This document shows positions 4,787-6,452 of a stretch of DNA of 6,452 nt, in pieces (positions within the stretch are counted from its first letter, which is position 1; each line of letters starts with the position of its first letter). Source of the stretch: Candidatus Yanofskybacteria bacterium RIFCSPHIGHO2_01_FULL_44_22 (lineage in GTDB: Bacteria; Patescibacteriota; Minisyncoccia; 2-02-FULL-40-12; GWA2-44-9); the NCBI GenBank assembly GCA_001794205.1, contig MGJJ01000018.1:1-6452 (forward strand), read 5' to 3'. A program made the position numbers and the translations under genes. The notes beneath the pieces are model-generated. The model made no database searches. It had not been told where the DNA came from and was given only the letters and a program-made list of their open reading frames with translations.

Positions 4787-6267
4787 CTCGCCTTGTTTGG
4801 AAGTTGAACTTCCAAACAAAAAAGCCGCAGTGGTTTTGGCTTGGTTTTGCAATGGGCGTTATTTATTTCGGATATGGCTTGTTCTGGATGTGGAGCGCCT
4901 ATCCTCTTAATTTTCTCGCCCCGATGTTTTGGCTTTGGAAAATTTTATTAATCTTTTTTCCGTTTGCCTTAACAACACTTGGTTTTGCCTGTTTTTGGGG
5001 CGGTTTTCTATGGTTAATTCAAAAAATAAAAAATAACCGGCACGCTTATTTTATTCCTTTTTTAGCCGGCGGACTTTTTGCGGTAATTGAATATCTTAGA
5101 TCTTATTTTTTGGGGATTCTATGGTGGGGCAGCGGCAGTTTGTTCGGTCCGCATTGGACATTTGGTAATCCGGCTTATTTATTTAGCGGCCTAAGGCCAA
5201 TTTACAAAACATTGTCTGTTTGGGGAATCTACGGATTAGATTTTTGGGTTGTTCTTACCGCTACGACGCTGCTTCTTTTTTTATTACTGAGAAGGAAAAT
5301 ATTTTTAGCAGAGCTGGCTATTGCGCTGGCGATTATCCCGGCGCTTAATCTTATTCAAAAAGAAGAACTAAACAAATCAACGCCAAGGATACCCGTCTCA
5401 ATAATCCAAACCAAGTATCTTACGAAATTATTTCCCGAAACCGAAGAAACATTAGACCATTTTAGACAAGAATTGATAATGCTTAAAGAAGCGGCTAAAA
5501 ATATGGCTGAAAAGGACGGAATAATTATTTTTGCCGAAGGGGCGGATTTTTCAAAATCATTATCTTTTTTTCTGGATCCGGTTTCAGTTAAAAACTTTTT
5601 CACCGGTCTTTCAAAAAAGGAACTTCTTATCATAGACAGCGATAAATTGCAGGAATCGGACAACTCAAAACTCAAAACCATTTTTATTAACTCTAAAAAG
5701 GGAGTAATCGGTTCTTATGACAAAACACTTTTGATGCCCGGCACTGAATTTTTGCCTTATTTAATTAAATGGCCTCTTTTTGCACTAAAACAAAAACTGG
5801 CAATCTATCGGGAATTCGCAAAAGGAGATGGCTCAAATATTTTAAGATACGGCAATCTCTGGGCAAAAATCCTAATTTGTTCCGATACGCTTTCTCCAAA
5901 TTTAGCCAGAAAGGGTAATTTTGATTTCATTATTGTCCAGAATGGATTTGGAGTTTTGGGCGGAAGCCGGCAATTAGCTAATCAAATGATGGCCATGGCC
6001 AAGGCAAGAGCCGTAGAAAATTCCAAAGATTTAATTTTTGCCTCAAATTTTGGACGCTCTTATTTAATAAATTCGTCAGGAAAAGTTATAAAAATGGCTG
6101 ATGATACCGGCTATGAGATGTTAACAGGGGAGATTGTGCCGCTTACCGGCCAGACATGGTATAATAAATTTGGAGACTGGCCTGTTTTAGTTTTATCTTT
6201 TCTGTTGATATTGTCGGCAATTTTAAAGAACTTTTGGAGCCGGTCTCAAAAAACGAATGCCGATTAA
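4753..6267 (+). CDS. lnt: Apolipoprotein N-acyltransferase-like protein (Lnt family), divergent and short at the N-terminus
   Basis: Lnt transfers an acyl chain from phospholipid to the N-terminal cysteine of lipoproteins in the cytoplasmic membrane. This 504-residue protein has the family layout: a multi-helix membrane part (about 28-200), an extracytoplasmic carbon-nitrogen hydrolase domain (about 210-470) and a final helix (about 477-496) preceded by the Lnt-like GDWP. The triad is present: Glu262 in FAEGA, Lys324 in YDKTLLMPG and Cys376 in LICSD, near E. coli E267/K335/C387; Glu332 matches loop residue E343. However, the usual Tyr-Glu after the cysteine is Ser-Asp, and WPE is FAE. LGFAMGVIYFGYGLFWMW at 30-47 aligns with a segment about 28 residues further in for E. 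coli, so the first two helices seem absent. The ATG lies 34 bases inside rsmA; Met34 (4852) is an alternative start. A perfect palindrome lies at 4793-4819. Substrate is inferred from family. Confidence 0.85.
   Translation: MGKISGIVNKLARLVWKLNFQTKKPQWFWLGFAMGVIYFGYGLFWMWSAYPLNFLAPMFWLWKILLIFFPFALTTLGFACFWGGFLWLIQKIKNNRHAYFIPFLAGGLFAVIEYLRSYFLGILWWGSGSLFGPHWTFGNPAYLFSGLRPIYKTLSVWGIYGLDFWVVLTATTLLLFLLLRRKIFLAELAIALAIIPALNLIQKEELNKSTPRIPVSIIQTKYLTKLFPETEETLDHFRQELIMLKEAAKNMAEKDGIIIFAEGADFSKSLSFFLDPVSVKNFFTGLSKKELLIIDSDKLQESDNSKLKTIFINSKKGVIGSYDKTLLMPGTEFLPYLIKWPLFALKQKLAIYREFAKGDGSNILRYGNLWAKILICSDTLSPNLARKGNFDFIIVQNGFGVLGGSRQLANQMMAMAKARAVENSKDLIFASNFGRSYLINSSGKVIKMADDTGYEMLTGEIVPLTGQTWYNKFGDWPVLVLSFLLILSAILKNFWSRSQKTNAD
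4793..4819 (+). repeat. Perfect inverted repeat just after the rsmA stop, inside the 5' end of lnt
   Basis: TTGTTTGGAAGT (4793-4804) and ACTTCCAAACAA (4808-4819) are exact reverse complements around a three-base TGA centre, giving 11 to 12 base pairs. It starts six bases after the rsmA stop codon. It is followed by A-rich rather than T-rich sequence, so it is not a standard plus-strand terminator. If lnt starts at 4753 the hairpin is in coding sequence (residues 14-23); if it starts at 4852 the hairpin is in the rsmA-lnt gap and could act on mRNA processing or translation. Confidence 0.6.
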
Positions 6268-6452
6268 ATTTAAAGTTTTCGCGACTCTTTTGGCGCTTGG
6301 CGCGTTATTTTCGGTTTATTCGCTGACCAATTCTTTAAAATCAAACATTAACGCAACCATACCCAGGGCGCTTTCCGTTAATTTGCCTTCCGCTCTTGAA
6401 GAAGACGCCGACCATGACGGTTTATCAAACACCGCTGAATCATACTGGGCAA
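6257..6452 (+). CDS. Exported protein with thrombospondin-type-3-like calcium loop (N-terminal part)
   Basis: An ATG at 6257, overlapping the end of lnt by 11 bases, opens a frame of 65 codons that continues past the window end. The N-terminus MPIKFKVFATLLALGALFSVYS is a signal peptide or single anchor: a basic start then a hydrophobic core at about 7-23. The sequence from Asp50 to Glu61 (DADHDGLSNTAE) has the spacing of a 12-residue calcium loop, with Asp50, Asp52, Asp54, Asn58 and Glu61 as ligands. DxDxDGLSNxxE is characteristic of thrombospondin type 3 and related bacterial repeats, which usually come in tandem further on. A secreted or cell-surface Ca-binding protein is inferred; its main domain lies outside the window. 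There is no Shine-Dalgarno at normal spacing (GGAG at 6236 is 17 bases away), so coupling to lnt translation is likely. Confidence 0.8.
   Translation, partial: MPIKFKVFATLLALGALFSVYSLTNSLKSNINATIPRALSVNLPSALEEDADHDGLSNTAESYWA

Noticed and set aside
5355..5681. Minus-strand open frame of 108 codons
   Set aside because: It is opposite the Lnt hydrolase domain; its serine/phenylalanine-rich composition is what antisense of a Lys/Glu-rich gene gives.
1..6452. Recoded UGA (Gly or Trp) as in some CPR or mollicute lineages
   Set aside because: Every recognised gene reads fully in the standard code, tryptophans are TGG, and no in-frame TGA interrupts a conserved region.
1..6452. CRISPR array, tRNA, rRNA or insertion sequence
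   Set aside because: No regularly spaced repeats, cloverleaf-like sequences, rRNA motifs or transposase frames were seen; gaps between genes are all under 120 bases.

Overview
The window is a densely packed, entirely plus-strand piece of a bacterial chromosome. It is AT-leaning, with lysine-rich proteins, near-zero or overlapping gene junctions and almost no Shine-Dalgarno sequences. The gene set and style (compact UvrD/PcrA-type helicase, small RsmA, divergent Lnt, membrane-anchored DsbA-like protein, exported protein with a thrombospondin-type-3 calcium loop, AT-rich repeats read as K-L-K-I-E-N-like peptides) suggest a Patescibacteria/CPR genome, perhaps Parcubacteria-like. That placement is inference from style. 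All recognised genes read through in the standard code, with TAA or TAG stops and no in-frame TGA, so the UGA-Gly code of Gracilibacteria/Absconditabacteria is not indicated.

Layout. 1-320: C-terminal end of a Cu(+)-exporting P1B-1 ATPase. 321-438: a short gap that appears to hold a collapsed relic of a short-chain dehydrogenase gene, whose last codons overlap a promoter-like sequence. 439-1894: a tightly coupled three-gene set, 2-Cys peroxiredoxin, a 72-residue unknown protein and a membrane-anchored DsbA-like thiol oxidoreductase, with exactly two bases between each stop and the next ATG. 1919-1942: a GC-rich hairpin filling the gap before the next gene. 1948-6452: a UvrD/PcrA helicase, the 16S rRNA dimethyltransferase RsmA, an Lnt-like apolipoprotein N-acyltransferase overlapping rsmA by 34 bases, and the start of an exported protein overlapping lnt by 11 bases and running off the window.

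Functionally, the first half is a thiol/metal stress neighbourhood: copper export, peroxide reduction and extracytoplasmic thiol chemistry. The second half is housekeeping (DNA unwinding, ribosome maturation) followed by envelope functions (lipoprotein acylation, exported Ca-binding protein).

I do not see a clear new multi-gene system. The most interesting signals are the SDR relic, an AT-rich repeat that occurs both inside the helicase gene and at the rsmA start, the perfect palindrome inside the 5' end of lnt, the altered Lnt active-site neighbourhood and missing first helices, and the small unknown protein locked between two thiol enzymes.
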